The translations under genes were made by a program, and so were the position numbers. Source: Desulfurococcales archaeon (GTDB taxonomy: Archaea; Thermoproteota; Thermoprotei_A; Sulfolobales; NBVN01). Taken from it: 42,160 bases of DNA. The notes under the pieces are model-generated. The model was not told the DNA's origin, did no database searches, and was given only the letters and a program-made list of their open reading frames with translations. The stretch is taken from contig WAOL01000010.1 in the NCBI GenBank assembly GCA_015521295.1, positions 1 to 42,160 on the forward strand, read 5' to 3'. Below, piece by piece: positions 23,785 to 31,565 of the stretch (its first letter is position 1; the number at the start of each line of letters is the position of its first letter).

Positions 23785-24751
23785 AGGTATTCAACCACCT
23801 ACTAAGTACTTCATCGAGAAAATATTTGCCCAAACCAAGAGCCTGCGACCTAATAAACGATGAAAGGAGAAATGCCTCATACTCCTTCGCAACCATATAC
23901 GCGATAGTCACATCATGTGAAAGAGGACTGAACACCATCTCATCAACGCACATAGCATATCTTAGCGTAGCAATGATGAAATCAGCCCCTAAGGGATCAC
24001 TGTCTCCAATAACTTCGGAAATCTTTGAGGGTAGTTTCGGAAGATCCGCAGAGACTTCCTTACCTTCAAGGAATGCCTCCCTAACCCTTAACCCAAGCAT
24101 ATCAATTAGCTTGAGATTCCTCAAGCACTTATCGAACTTTACCTTAGGCTGAATACCACTGGCTACGGACTCTATTCTGCGCCAGTAGTCCTCAACTACA
24201 GAATCGCGTAGGGAATTAACGTTAAGTTCGTGAATAGAGCCCTCAGTGCTCAGCATAAGGGCATCAGCCACTATCATCGCAGGTACTGAACGGTACTCTC
24301 TGAGCACGGATATCAGGTGTTGAGTGCTCTCAGCACTTGCGAGTCTCTCCAGTAACCACTCACTAATGAAGGGAAAGCGGGTTAGTACTCTCCGATTTAA
24401 CGAAAGCTCTCGCAGTGCTTCAAGTAACTCTAGGAGTTCATACCTTTTCATAAACAATGTAATAAACCGGACAACGTTCTCCCCAGGTTTAGTTAGTTCC
24501 GCAATGTTCGTTAGATCGTCATGCCAGCACCTCATGAGCGCGGCGAAAATCTCCTTAAGGGACGCTTCCCGAATGTCAATGCCAGTCCGTGCCTTCAAGC
24601 ATTCAATAGCTGGGTAAGGGTTCAAGGATTCCAAGAAGGCATCAATGTTTGCTAGGTTGGACTCACTTAGCGAACGCAGTAAATCGGGAGTTACGATGTG
24701 TTGAAACTCAACCTTGACCTTCTCAAGAAAGTTTAGGTTGCCTGAACTCAT
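23762..24751 (-). CDS. atpC: A/V-type ATP synthase subunit C (rotor-membrane adaptor)
   Basis: Subunit C (homologue of eukaryotic d) is the funnel that couples the central stalk to the proteolipid ring. The protein is nearly all alpha-helical, 329 residues, as expected; sequence conservation in this family is weak, and the call rests on position between E and F plus the C-terminal block of LRYAMCVDEMVFSPLSHD and AYMVAKEYEAF, which fits the family. ATGA overlap with atpE at its start. Confidence 0.88.
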   Translation of the reverse strand: MSSGNLNFLEKVKVEFQHIVTPDLLRSLSESNLANIDAFLESLNPYPAIECLKARTGIDIREASLKEIFAALMRCWHDDLTNIAELTKPGENVVRFITLFMKRYELLELLEALRELSLNRRVLTRFPFISEWLLERLASAESTQHLISVLREYRSVPAMIVADALMLSTEGSIHELNVNSLRDSVVEDYWRRIESVASGIQPKVKFDKCLRNLKLIDMLGLRVREAFLEGKEVSADLPKLPSKISEVIGDSDPLGADFIIATLRYAMCVDEMVFSPLSHDVTIAYMVAKEYEAFLLSSFIRSQALGLGKYFLDEVLSRWLNTYDKITGK

Positions 24752-25359
24752 TTTTGGATTACCCTTTCAGACTGGAATATCTTAGCGTTGAGTATACTCA
24801 TAATTTCAGGCATTGCCTTCTCAAGCCGCGTGGTGTAAGTATTATCAATGGCATGCTCTCTATCAAGGCTCTCAACAAGTACACCACCTAATCTTCTCGG
24901 GTCACATAATTCCACAGCAGTCACAATGTCCTTAAAATGCTCTTGAACAATCTCCTTAATTACATCGGAGTCCTTGGGAACCACCTTAACTATCACGTTA
25001 CCGGTAAAGACGCCGCTTTCGATGCTCTCCCTAAGAAGAATCTTGAGAGATTCCTTGCGCTTGGAGATAGGTAGCTCTGTCAGCTCCCTTCGTACCTCTG
25101 CTAGGATTTCATTAAGTATTCTATTCTTAAGCTTCAGGAGTTCAGTATTAAACTCCATTAACTTGCTGACATACTCCGCGTTTTTCTTCTCGGTGAATTC
25201 CTGTAGCGCCTTCCTCCTAGCATTCCTTAACTTCTTGTAATATTCTTCCTTAGCCTCAGCGATGATTCTCTCTGCCTCCTCCCTAGCCTTGCGTAATATT
25301 TCCTCTGCCTCTCTCTGCGCCTCCTCCAAAATCCTCTTCCTTAGTTCCTCTAGGCTCAT
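24748..25359 (-). CDS. atpE: A/V-type ATP synthase subunit E (peripheral stalk)
   Basis: Peripheral stalk subunit that pairs with H. The N-terminal half is one long charged helix (EEILRKAREEAERIIAEAKEEY), the C-terminal half a globular domain that contacts B. I chose the ATG at 25359 (MSLEELRKRILEEA), 10 bases after atpK, giving 203 residues; a longer frame from 25413 would overlap atpK by 44 bases and add residues unlike the family. Confidence 0.92.
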   Translation of the reverse strand: MSLEELRKRILEEAQREAEEILRKAREEAERIIAEAKEEYYKKLRNARRKALQEFTEKKNAEYVSKLMEFNTELLKLKNRILNEILAEVRRELTELPISKRKESLKILLRESIESGVFTGNVIVKVVPKDSDVIKEIVQEHFKDIVTAVELCDPRRLGGVLVESLDREHAIDNTYTTRLEKAMPEIMSILNAKIFQSERVIQK

Positions 25360-25369
25360 AACGCATCGC

Positions 25370-25846
25370 CTACACAGGTAGGCCAGCCACCATGGTGAGA
25401 AGTAAGTACCCAAACACTAATCCAAGGATTCCGAACAGCTCAACGTAGGACGCGAGTATCATCGTGTGTACCCATATTCCTCCCTTAGTTTTCGGTACTT
25501 CTATAATACCCGACATACACACGACGCCCTGCATCCACGCGGATGCGAACTCGGCACAGAATACGGCTATTCCTATGCCTAGGAAAGCCCAGCCCTTAAG
25601 GGCAGTTAACTCGCTAACGGAGGGAAGCACTGACGTGAGACCCAGTAAGGTGAAGATCAGACCGTAGAACGTTTGAGTCATAGGTAATGCGGATAGTATC
25701 AGCACTTGCTTGAAGTACCCGGGCTCCTCAGCCAACACTGTAAGCCCAGCCGACGCTGCTCTAGCGGTTCCTATGGATGACCCTGCTAAACCTCCTGCCA
25801 GACCTAAGGCTATGCCTAGTGTCGCAACGAAATTCACAATATCCAC
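25370..25846 (-). CDS. atpK: A/V-type ATP synthase proteolipid subunit K (c), two hairpins
   Basis: The membrane rotor subunit, 158 residues with four helices, a duplicated hairpin. Only the fourth helix has a carboxylate, Glu136 in YVELFGILG; the second helix has Met56 in its place. Residues matching the Na+ ligands of Enterococcus hirae NtpK are all kept: Leu54, Thr57, Gln58 and Tyr61 in LPMTQTFY, Gln106 in WMQG, and Glu136. The ring is therefore predicted to bind Na+ or to be able to. Start is GTG with AAGGTG upstream, and a clear TATA box precedes it. Confidence 0.95.
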   Translation of the reverse strand: MDIVNFVATLGIALGLAGGLAGSSIGTARAASAGLTVLAEEPGYFKQVLILSALPMTQTFYGLIFTLLGLTSVLPSVSELTALKGWAFLGIGIAVFCAEFASAWMQGVVCMSGIIEVPKTKGGIWVHTMILASYVELFGILGLVFGYLLLTMVAGLPV

Positions 25847-26026
25847 GGCGTCGCACCTTCGATATTATAAAATAAGGGGGGCTTATAAAGAATATTATAT
25901 AATGAACTATACAAATTTTTCAAATCCGTAACGTAATGATAGTGACGTATAACTAATGATTGAGGACATTCGTCTAGAAGATAAATTACTGCACTACGCA
26001 AAAATGATGAACGACCCTTAGCAGGA
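25847..26026. other. 180-base gap in the ATP synthase cluster holding the atpK promoter
   Basis: The only long break in the ATP synthase cluster. It separates atpI from atpK and is AT-rich. Apart from the TATA boxes near 25861-25890 I see no gene or strong hairpin. The left half therefore looks like a promoter, and the right half like the 3' flank of atpI. Confidence 0.5.
25881..25890 (-). promoter_or_regulatory. Internal promoter (TATA box) before atpK
   Basis: CTTTATAAGC on the minus strand lies about 35-44 bases upstream of the GTG start and predicts a leader of about a dozen bases containing AAGGTG. It lets K-E-C-F-A-B-D be transcribed apart from H-I. Confidence 0.55.
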
Positions 26027-28084
26027 TTAGGAGCTGTGAATCCCGCCGGAACCTATGAGGATGGCGTCCTCAACCTTTATTGTGAAGGGCTGGAACTCTT
26101 TTCCATCCCCTTCATAGAACTTGGGGAGGAACTCCACGAAGCATAACCTCAGCGAGTGAACAAATGCGCCAATTATTCCGAATGCTATGTTCAGTAGGTT
26201 AGTTAGTATCATGACGATAAACATGGCTATAGCGCCGAGAACTAATCCCAAAGCGTGTATCGGTATCGCCGACGAAATAGCACCGCCGAGTTCTAAGGAA
26301 AGGCTATTAAAATTCTGCGCCAGTAATGATGTAGCCAGGCCTATCCCCGCTAGCCTCGTGTACGACATTATGTCACCGAGAAGTCCTGTCAGGTCGAAGA
26401 GCCAGAACAGCGAGCCCAGCGCCTTGTAAGCTATTAGCTTACCAGCAATTAGCAGAGATAACCCAACAATTATGCCGTACACTAGGTAGTTTGCAAAGGA
26501 GTTCAAGGGCGCTGGTAGGCTAACGTTGAGGAATTTGTACAGGACGTATGGTATGCCGAATACTTCGCTTATGAAGAACCCTACCTTGGAGATGATCTCT
26601 CCCTTATCTCTTAATTTAATGTACTTTATGAACGAGAGAATATGTGCTATGTTAACGTGTACTAGTCCAATAATTAGTGCAAGGTTTATGAAGAACATGG
26701 GGTTAAGTAGCGGTAGCAAAGCCTGTAGCGTTGATCCTGAGGATGCGACAAAGCTTATCCTACCGTTATTGAAGACTATTGAGTACCCGGCAAAGCTGTT
26801 GGAGAGTAAACCGAAGAATATCGACGATAATGAGAGGTAAGTGCAGAGCCTCTTGAATAACCTGTATCCCTCAGAGTAGGGGTTCTCTATGAACCCTGTC
26901 TTCTCTAGAAGGTAGTTAACTATGATGAACATAGCGGTACCGTAGATCACATCAGCAAACATTAGACCGAAGAATAAGGTAAGGGAGTACGTAATTATTG
27001 GGGTCGGGTCATACTCATTGTAATTCGGAACGCCGTAAATCTTCGTTATCATTTCATAGGGCTTAAATATGCGCGGGTTCTTAAGCTTCGTCGGCGGTGT
27101 CTTATCGGGTGGTGGAGGAGAATCAACGACATACACGTACTTCAAACCGGAATAAAGGAAATCCTCCAACCACTTCCTGCTCGAGAGAGGCACCCATCCC
27201 TCAACGGCGACTAGATACCTTCCCTTCAAAGCGGAGAGGAGAACCTGTAGCCTATCCCTGTACGCTGTGACCACTACCTTACCCAGGGCCAGATCCTTTG
27301 AGACCTTGCTTACAAGCTTCTCGAACTCGTCCTTAAGTTTGCCTAGCTCTACACGGAGATCCTTGATACGCGCCCTCAACTTTTTCAGAAACTCTGAGAT
27401 AGTGACGTGCTTTTCAGGTATCTCGATTACCTTACCTCCAACACTCCTGGAGACCTCATTAACAGCTTCCACATCACTCCTCGGGCCAGCAACTATGATT
27501 ACTGCCTTCCTATACTCCTTTAAGGTCACTATGTCAAGCACTACTCGCTGCTTGAGGTCTTTAGGTAACTCAGCGAGAAATTCATCAACAAGATCCTTCT
27601 CCAGCAGTATTGTGCGTGCAGCCACGATATTCCCGTTAAAGGATATGTTGTCAATGGAGACATTGCTGTATTTCGGAATTGCAGACAATATTGATAATAC
27701 CCACAGGATTTCTTCAGACTTAGTGATTTCCTCGCTGATTTGCTCAATCTTAGCCTTAATGCTCTTGGCTTGTTGTAAAGCTTCCGAGAGTTTGCTCAGC
27801 AGGCTTAGGAGGTAGTCGTGAAGCTTACTTGCTGATATCTCACCATCTAACTTAACGAGGATCTGTCTGGGGATGATTGTGTCGAACTCGCTGAGTACGC
27901 GTTCTAGCTTACGTAGTCTCTCAGCCTCCTTAGAGAGGACCTCACGGTCTTTTTCGCTGATCTCGGTAAGCAACTCGGGGTGTAGGGAACCGGCGCTCTG
28001 GAGGGCCTCCAGCAATTTCCCAGCAAGTTTCTTCTCAGTAAGCACCCTTACGTAGACTACCTTCTCTGGGGTAGATACGATCAT
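26027..28084 (-). CDS. atpI: A/V-type ATP synthase subunit I (a, membrane stator)
   Basis: The stator subunit that forms the ion half-channels. Residues 1-370 are cytosolic, with long coiled-coil stretches (about 95-125 and 240-275); residues about 385-665 hold seven to eight membrane helices. The essential arginine is in LSYTRLAGIGLA, and FGLMFADVIYG marks the first helices. It starts 2 bases after atpH. Normal length for an archaeal I subunit (685). Confidence 0.95.
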   Translation of the reverse strand: MIVSTPEKVVYVRVLTEKKLAGKLLEALQSAGSLHPELLTEISEKDREVLSKEAERLRKLERVLSEFDTIIPRQILVKLDGEISASKLHDYLLSLLSKLSEALQQAKSIKAKIEQISEEITKSEEILWVLSILSAIPKYSNVSIDNISFNGNIVAARTILLEKDLVDEFLAELPKDLKQRVVLDIVTLKEYRKAVIIVAGPRSDVEAVNEVSRSVGGKVIEIPEKHVTISEFLKKLRARIKDLRVELGKLKDEFEKLVSKVSKDLALGKVVVTAYRDRLQVLLSALKGRYLVAVEGWVPLSSRKWLEDFLYSGLKYVYVVDSPPPPDKTPPTKLKNPRIFKPYEMITKIYGVPNYNEYDPTPIITYSLTLFFGLMFADVIYGTAMFIIVNYLLEKTGFIENPYSEGYRLFKRLCTYLSLSSIFFGLLSNSFAGYSIVFNNGRISFVASSGSTLQALLPLLNPMFFINLALIIGLVHVNIAHILSFIKYIKLRDKGEIISKVGFFISEVFGIPYVLYKFLNVSLPAPLNSFANYLVYGIIVGLSLLIAGKLIAYKALGSLFWLFDLTGLLGDIMSYTRLAGIGLATSLLAQNFNSLSLELGGAISSAIPIHALGLVLGAIAMFIVMILTNLLNIAFGIIGAFVHSLRLCFVEFLPKFYEGDGKEFQPFTIKVEDAILIGSGGIHSS

Positions 28085-28086
28085 CT

Positions 28087-28392
28087 TTAACTCCCTTGAG
28101 TAGCCCCCGCGACTAACTCTACAACCTTGGAAACAATTTCACCCTTGTACCGACTATACCTCTCCTCTATTACTCGCTTCATCCTCTCGAAGTCTTCCTG
28201 TGCCTTCTCAAGTTTCACACGGAACTCTTCCTCAATTTCCTTAATCTCATCCTCGCTCAATGATGCGTCGACTTCTGCGCTCCTCAATGACTCTGCTTCC
28301 TCCTTAGCTTTACGTAGTATCTCCTCTGCCTCCCTCTTAGCTCTCTCTACGATCTCCTTAGCTTCCCTCTCAATATCGCTTAAGGAAGACAA
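28087..28392 (-). CDS. atpH: A/V-type ATP synthase subunit H (peripheral stalk)
   Basis: A 101-residue, almost fully helical, charged protein (REAKEIVERAKREAEEILRKA) that forms the right-handed coiled coil of the peripheral stalk with E. The start is TTG at 28392, with GGAG about 8 bases upstream; no ATG or GTG is available in that frame. First gene of the cluster. The call rests on the heptad/hendecad pattern and its place before atpI. Confidence 0.85.
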   Translation of the reverse strand: MSSLSDIEREAKEIVERAKREAEEILRKAKEEAESLRSAEVDASLSEDEIKEIEEEFRVKLEKAQEDFERMKRVIEERYSRYKGEIVSKVVELVAGATQGS

Positions 28393-28456
28393 CCTCTCAC
28401 TCCCTAAGATTTGTTAGAAGTTTTCAAATAAGCTTTAGCTTACCGAAAGGAGGCCA

Positions 28457-28522
28457 TCAGCCCTCACACGGTTCTTCATGCTTTTTAAAGCGTCTAATCC
28501 GCTCCGGAGTGGTCCTCATCAC
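28457..28522 (-). ncRNA. Possible C/D box guide sRNA
   Basis: On the minus strand a perfect C box GTGATGA (28516-28522) and a D box CTGA (28457-28460) enclose 55 bases. A near-consensus C' box ATGAAGA lies exactly 12 bases before the D box, the normal guide length, giving guide ACCGTGTGAGGG. Against it: no good D' box, a long C-to-C' interval of 36 bases, and no terminal stem. The region lies between the promoters of atpH and PCNA and has no other explanation. Confidence 0.25.
28499..28512. repeat. 14-bp dyad between atpH and PCNA
   Basis: CCGCTCC-GGAGTGG is a near-perfect palindrome with no spacer (six matching pairs and one G-T). It lies about 65 bases upstream of the PCNA start, just upstream of its TATA region, so it may be an operator shared by the two divergent genes. 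Confidence 0.35.
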
Positions 28523-28533
28523 GCGCACGCTAA

Positions 28534-28544
28534 TGTTTTTAGAA
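28534..28544 (+). promoter_or_regulatory. Probable TATA box of PCNA
   Basis: GTTTTTAGAAA lies about 35 bases upstream of the ATG at 28576; GGGATTG about 8 bases before the ATG could serve as a weak ribosome site. Confidence 0.4.
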
Positions 28545-28575
28545 ACTTAATTAACATTACTTCGGGATTGTTGAG

Positions 28576-29322
28576 ATGAGTGAGGAGTATATCGTCAAGT
28601 TTGAGCATTCTAGCGCTAAGCAATTAGTGACGGTCTTGGAGGCGTTAGGGAACATCGTTGATGAGGCGCTATTTAGGTTCACACAGGAGGGCTTGACCGT
28701 TAAGGCGCTGGACCCAGCGCAAATAGCGTTGATAGTTATAAAAATACCTTCGGAGGCATTCCTTGAGTACAGCATAGAGAAAGACCTGGAGGTCGGTGTA
28801 AATGTCAACAATCTCATCAAGACCCTACCCAAACCCAAGAAAGGCGATAAGTTCGTGTTCAAGGCCAATGAGGAATTCTACGAAGTAATAATAGAGGGTA
28901 TGTCAACGAAGAGATACAAGTACAGGTCCATAGAGGTTTCAGCGCAGGAAGTCGGTGAGATAACGCCTGAGTTTAAGGTTTCAGCACTCGTAGTTGCTAG
29001 GGCCTTTAAGGAGGCCCTCAAAGACCTTAAGGGTGCTGGCACAATAACTTTCGCCGCTGAGGATGATCAGTACCTCTACTTAAAGGCGCTAGAGGTAAAT
29101 GCTGAAGCAAGGCTTTCTAGGATGGGAGGATCCATACTTGAGATGGAGGTTAAGGAGCCTTCACGAGCTAACTATGATGAGGACTACATATTAAAGGTGC
29201 TCAACTTGACAGGCGTGACCGATGCCGTAAACATAAAATTTGGGAGCGATGTTCCCCTCTACCTTTCATTCACCCTTGTTGAAGGGGGGAACGTTGAATA
29301 TCTACTGGCGCCAAAGATGTAA
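28576..29322 (+). CDS. pcn: DNA polymerase sliding clamp (PCNA)
   Basis: The clamp that holds replicative polymerase, FEN1 and ligase on DNA. The two-domain PCNA fold can be followed from VLEALGNIVDEALFRFTQEGLTVKALDPAQIALI (first domain) through the interdomain loop at about residues 118-128 to the C-terminal LSFTLVEGGNVEYLLAPKM, the binding edge for PIP-box partners. The 248-residue length is usual. Crenarchaea often have several PCNA paralogues forming a heterotrimer; only one is seen here. An Lrp-type regulator follows. Confidence 0.96.
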   Translation: MSEEYIVKFEHSSAKQLVTVLEALGNIVDEALFRFTQEGLTVKALDPAQIALIVIKIPSEAFLEYSIEKDLEVGVNVNNLIKTLPKPKKGDKFVFKANEEFYEVIIEGMSTKRYKYRSIEVSAQEVGEITPEFKVSALVVARAFKEALKDLKGAGTITFAAEDDQYLYLKALEVNAEARLSRMGGSILEMEVKEPSRANYDEDYILKVLNLTGVTDAVNIKFGSDVPLYLSFTLVEGGNVEYLLAPKM

Positions 29323-29328
29323 TGATAA

Positions 29329-29338
29329 GATTTTTATT
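29329..29338 (+). promoter_or_regulatory. Probable TATA box of the Lrp-like gene
   Basis: GATTTTTATT is centred about 26 bases before the GTG at 29360, which suggests a leaderless mRNA. The same T-run could end the PCNA transcript. Confidence 0.45.
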
Positions 29339-29359
29339 TGACTGATGATAAAAAATTAA

Positions 29360-29830
29360 GTGGGTGCTACCTTGGCCGTCTTAGATTTAGACGAGATAGA
29401 CAAGAAATTAATAAATATTCTCCAAGAAAATGCCGACCTAACGTATGCAGAGCTAGGAAGGATGTTAGGCATAAGTTCTTCTACAGTCTATATGCGTGTT
29501 AAGCGTCTTAAGGAGAGAGGCATTATTAAGAGAATCGTTGCGGAGGTCTCGCCAGAGACCTTGGGATATAATTTAAGATCCTTAGTCTTCCTTGCAGTAG
29601 ACATAAAGAAGTATAATGATATAGTGCAGGCGCTCCTTAAGATTCCGCAGATAAAAGTAATTTACGACATCACAGGGGAATGGACGTTCGCACTAGAGAT
29701 ACTTGTCAGGGATCATAAGGAGCTCTCGGAACTCCTCGACAAGATAGGAACCATTGAAGGCGTTCAGCATACATCAACGGCAGTCGTGCTACGAGTAATT
29801 AAGGAGGACAGAAAGGTAACGCCACCGTGA
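29360..29830 (+). CDS. Lrp/AsnC family transcriptional regulator
   Basis: A 156-residue DNA-binding protein. The N-terminal winged helix-turn-helix runs from LDEIDKKLINILQENADLTYAELGRML to SSSTVYMRVKRLKERGII; the C-terminal half is the RAM effector-binding domain (VYDITGEWTFALEILV-like strand pattern, here VIYDITGEWTFAL). Such proteins respond to amino acids. GTG at 29360 fits a leaderless start; an in-frame TTG four codons later is the alternative. The stop overlaps the next gene by four bases, so the two are probably co-translated. Confidence 0.9.
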   Translation: MGATLAVLDLDEIDKKLINILQENADLTYAELGRMLGISSSTVYMRVKRLKERGIIKRIVAEVSPETLGYNLRSLVFLAVDIKKYNDIVQALLKIPQIKVIYDITGEWTFALEILVRDHKELSELLDKIGTIEGVQHTSTAVVLRVIKEDRKVTPP

Positions 29831-30390
29831 AGCCTGTATTCGGGTACTGTTACTTCACGGTAGATAGGTCAGGGCAATTCACGGAAGTAATAGTTTTTGA
29901 GTATATCGATGAAGACCAGGAATTTGCGGAGATATTATCAGATAATCTTAGGCTACGTGAGGAGTTAATTAAGGTAAGGGAGAACATGCAATCGTTTATT
30001 GATACTGAGGAAGTCAGGGTAAACGGAAAACGTGTTCGCCCGCGAATAATTAAGGCTCTAGTGGGTATTGCGGGTGACCCGTGTAGACCCTATATATCAT
30101 TTATTATCAGGTTTAGGGGAATCCTTAAGCCTGGGTTGAACGTGTATGAGGATAAGTACGAGGAGGACGTTGCTGAGTACGACTACACGGTTACATGGGT
30201 TTTACCCCCAGGAAGCCGTGTTATTGAAGCTGAGTTTGGGTTTAAGTATGAGGTAGGTCCCGATAATGTAGTTTCGTTTAGGGTTCCGAAGGGTTCCTCT
30301 ACTCCTGGGTATGAGAAGATACTGTTTTACCTCCCCCCGCTTTCCGAGAAGCACGTAACTGACGCCAGTAATACTGGAGAGGGCTCTTAA
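29827..30390 (+). CDS. Protein of unknown function downstream of the Lrp-like regulator
   Basis: I do not recognise this 187-residue protein. It has a GTG start overlapping the Lrp stop (GTGA). It appears soluble and strand-rich, with GYCYFTVDRSGQFTEVIVFEYID at the start, AGDPCRPYISFIIRFRGIL in the middle (about residues 84-102), and an aromatic-poor C-terminal tail. The last 92 bases overlap the end of priL on the opposite strand. The clean frame and operon position argue that it is real. Confidence 0.6.
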   Translation: MKPVFGYCYFTVDRSGQFTEVIVFEYIDEDQEFAEILSDNLRLREELIKVRENMQSFIDTEEVRVNGKRVRPRIIKALVGIAGDPCRPYISFIIRFRGILKPGLNVYEDKYEEDVAEYDYTVTWVLPPGSRVIEAEFGFKYEVGPDNVVSFRVPKGSSTPGYEKILFYLPPLSEKHVTDASNTGEGS

Positions 30391-31435
30391 CTCCGCATTC
30401 CGCCACACACATACCTAGGGTCTTCATCTTCTCACAACTATACATACTATACTTTTTCCTAGACCCTCTTAACCCCGCCAAATGCTCTACCTGGTAACGA
30501 GCTATTCTCTCGTTGAAATCCGGGAGATTACGCATCAGGTCAACCACGTAATCAACATCCGCACCAATATTCAGGAGAAACGTGGCCAAGGCGAAACGCT
30601 GGTGATGTGAGAGATGTTCGCCCTTAAGCAAGGTATTCATGATCTCCGTTATGCAAGGAGGAAAGAATTTCTCCACGATCTGACCCTTGAGTTCCTCCAT
30701 GAATTTATCTTTCTCTGTACTTAAGAAGCCACGTACGCTACGTACAAGTTCCCTAAGCTCATTAACTTCAGGCATGACGCGCTCCGGGTCAATACTTGCG
30801 GTTGATGTAAGCTCGCTTGCTAACTCAATAATCCTTGATTTGACGGCGTTCTCAAGTAACCTAGCAGCATCACGCTTGTTTAGGTATACATACCCGCGGA
30901 TCACGTACCTATTCACTAATTTCCATTTAGGATCTGAAACAAGTGATTCCGTTAACCGCAGGTAAGTAGGGATAGTCACTCTGAAAGGGTGGCACTCAAC
31001 TATCTCCTTGCCTGTGCGCTTCTCTACGCCCACCACCACTCTATGGCCGCAGATGTTTGACTCTGAGCCAAAATACTCTAACTCAACTCCAAGTTTTCCA
31101 GCTATTATGCTGATTACCTTATCCCTATCCCCCAGCATGAAGTTAACGGCGCGCTTGGCCTCAACATCGGCGTATTTACGTAAAGCCCAAGGATCTACGA
31201 TGACAGCGAACATTAACGCCAAGTAAAACGAAATAACCTCCTGATCCTCATCAAACGAAACCGAGTAGGAGCCTTTCCCCAGCGCTGACCTAACTCTTAG
31301 TAGTCCGCGCTCCTTGAAATCATGTAAGTCAAGTAAGTCATTAAGTGTTAGCTCGGTTCCGTAAGTATGTAGAAGGTACTCCCTTAAGGAGACCATAAAA
31401 GGATACTTAGCGTAGAAGGGCCTTTCCTTAGGCAT
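30299..31435 (-). CDS. priL: DNA primase large subunit
   Basis: The regulatory primase subunit that carries a 4Fe-4S cluster. N-terminal FYAKYPFMVSLREYL is the family entry motif. The cluster cysteines are PPC (about residue 261), then C334, C343 and C347 in SCEKMKTLGMCVAEC. The start is taken at the ATG 31435 (GGAG four bases upstream); a GTG at 31456 would add seven residues. The last 30 codons, starting right after the final cysteine, overlap the neighbouring convergent gene. No small subunit (priS) is in the window. Confidence 0.93.
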   Translation of the reverse strand: MPKERPFYAKYPFMVSLREYLLHTYGTELTLNDLLDLHDFKERGLLRVRSALGKGSYSVSFDEDQEVISFYLALMFAVIVDPWALRKYADVEAKRAVNFMLGDRDKVISIIAGKLGVELEYFGSESNICGHRVVVGVEKRTGKEIVECHPFRVTIPTYLRLTESLVSDPKWKLVNRYVIRGYVYLNKRDAARLLENAVKSRIIELASELTSTASIDPERVMPEVNELRELVRSVRGFLSTEKDKFMEELKGQIVEKFFPPCITEIMNTLLKGEHLSHHQRFALATFLLNIGADVDYVVDLMRNLPDFNERIARYQVEHLAGLRGSRKKYSMYSCEKMKTLGMCVAECGVKSPLQYYWRQLRASRKAGGGKTVSSHTQE

Positions 31436-31565
31436 CTTCTCCAAGCCCCACCACAAGTCGTAAACAACGCTATAATAGGTATCTCACCAGAAAGTCAGTC
31501 ACGGTAATTAATACGGGCGTGTTACGTGTTAAGAGTGACTCTAACTAGTAAGCGAGGAACTTTAA

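Noticed and set aside
25360-25413. N-terminal extension of atpE
   Set aside because: It overlaps the end of atpK and reads as a shadow of its codons; the ATG at 25359 starts the usual subunit E helix.
28087-28392. Treating the charged helical 101-residue gene as a shadow
   Set aside because: Its position directly before atpI and its coiled-coil pattern match subunit H, so it was kept as atpH.
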